From contig USBH01000011.1 in the NCBI GenBank assembly GCA_900552925.1, positions 1-14,499 on the forward strand: a DNA stretch of 14,499 nucleotides, given 5' to 3'. The position numbers and the translations under genes are program-made. Each line of letters begins with the position of its first letter. The stretch's first letter is position 1. The notes beneath the pieces were generated by a model that was given only the letters and a program-made list of their open reading frames with translations, was not told the DNA's origin and ran no database searches. This document shows, in pieces, positions 14,109 to 14,499 of the stretch. This DNA is from an uncultured Oscillospiraceae bacterium (lineage in GTDB: Bacteria > Bacillota > Clostridia > Oscillospirales > Acutalibacteraceae).

Positions 14109-14451
14109 ATGGAATATCGCATTCTCGGAAAAACAGGCCTGCGGGTCTCCCGCGTGGGCTTCGGCGGCATCCCGATCCAGCGCATCGACGCGGCCGGGAC
14201 AAAGGCGCTGGTCGAACGGCTGCTGGAGGCCGGCGTCAACTACATCGACACGGCGCGCGGCTACACGGTCAGCGAATCGTACCTCGGCGAAGCGCTGGAG
14301 GGCGTGCGCGACCGCTTCGTGCTGGCGACAAAGAGCATGGCGCGCACGAAGGCGGCCATGGCGCAGGACATCGAGACAAGCCTTTCGAACCTGCGCACCG
14401 GATACATCGACCTCTATCAGGTGCACAACCCGAACATGGCCCAGCTTGAGC
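14109..14451 (+). CDS. Aldo/keto reductase (3' truncated at the adapter)
   Basis: Only 114 residues are genomic. MEYRILGKTGLRVSRVGFGGIPIQRI is the start of an aldo/keto reductase, and the tetrad is already visible: Asp47 and Tyr52 (IDTARGYT), Lys75 (LATKS) and His106 (YQVHNPN). The FGGIPIQR opening is usual in members that carry a C-terminal 4Fe-4S domain, but that part is missing here, so this is inference. ATG 14109 has AAGGAG seven bases upstream (14096-14101); an upstream in-frame start at 14064 lacks such a site. After Glu114 the frame runs into sequencing adapter, and the apparent ending PVSYTHLTLPTN is artefact. The gene differs from the complete one at 7509. Confidence 0.9.
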
Positions 14452-14499
14452 CTGTCTCTTATACACATCTGACGCTGCCGACGAATTAGACGGTGTAGA
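14452..14499. other. Illumina Nextera adapter and index (contamination)
   Basis: The last 48 bases read as a Nextera read-through. Bases 14452-14470 are CTGTCTCTTATACACATCT, the mosaic end. Bases 14471-14484 are GACGCTGCCGACGA, the i5-side transposase adapter. Bases 14485-14492 (ATTAGACG) sit where the i5 index belongs, and 14493-14499 (GTGTAGA) begin the P5 adapter. They are not genomic. Translated, they give VSYTHLTLPTN on the plus strand and MCIRDR or MYKRQ starts on the minus strand. Confidence 0.98.

Noticed and set aside
14452..14489. A genuine C-terminus PVSYTHLTLPTN for the last aldo/keto reductase
   Set aside because: These codons come from the Nextera adapter; the gene is truncated at about 14451.

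Overview
This window is a contig from a GC-rich, low-GC-phylum-style genome: Gram-positive Shine-Dalgarno sites (AAAGGAG, GGAGGTG), textbook TTGACA/TATAAT promoters and gene families typical of gut Clostridia (YesM-type kinase, ThuA, DUF3783, E2-like protein without lipoyl domain, TPR-like repeat membrane protein). An Oscillospirales/Ruminococcaceae-like gut bacterium is the best guess; this is inference from gene content only. The contig is incomplete at both ends. The left edge cuts a histidine kinase. The last 48 bases are Illumina Nextera adapter, not genome.

Layout, left to right. (1) 1-1365: sensor histidine kinase (5' truncated), then thuA (1602-2336). (2) 2417-2536: a non-coding structured stretch with a three-way-junction fold, an AT-armed palindrome and a strong terminator. 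(3) 2543-3341, minus: a Cro/C1-type HTH regulator and a four-helix membrane protein in one operon, behind a promoter carrying three TGCAAAG repeats at exact 23-bp spacing. (4) 3406-4029, minus: UlaG-like metallo-beta-lactamase-fold hydrolase. (5) 4307-6187, plus: zinc ribbon, coiled coil, one membrane helix and an extracytoplasmic repeat domain. (6) 6266-7173, minus: a P-loop kinase-like protein translationally coupled to a DUF3783 protein. (7) 7509-8492, plus: aldo/keto reductase with a strong terminator. (8) about 8570-9560: an AT-rich island holding a 10-codon leader peptide (MVAFLRLRNI), a perfect 12-bp hairpin, a segment complementary to the next Shine-Dalgarno region, and a P-loop kinase-like gene. 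(9) 9619-11121, minus: tandem-domain PPK2 polyphosphate kinase. (10) 11281-12891, minus: a YtcJ-like amidohydrolase broken by one in-frame TAG. (11) 13111-13968, plus: E2-like acyltransferase-fold protein. (12) 14109-14451, plus: start of a second aldo/keto reductase, cut off by the adapter.

Most genes are monocistronic, each with its own sigma-A-type promoter, and neighbours do not form one obvious pathway. The only clear operons are HTH-membrane protein and P-loop kinase-DUF3783. The most interesting element is region 8: an antibiotic-type translational attenuator (Arg-Leu-Arg leader peptide plus switchable RNA) placed in front of a P-loop kinase-like gene rather than a known resistance gene, in DNA whose composition differs from its surroundings.
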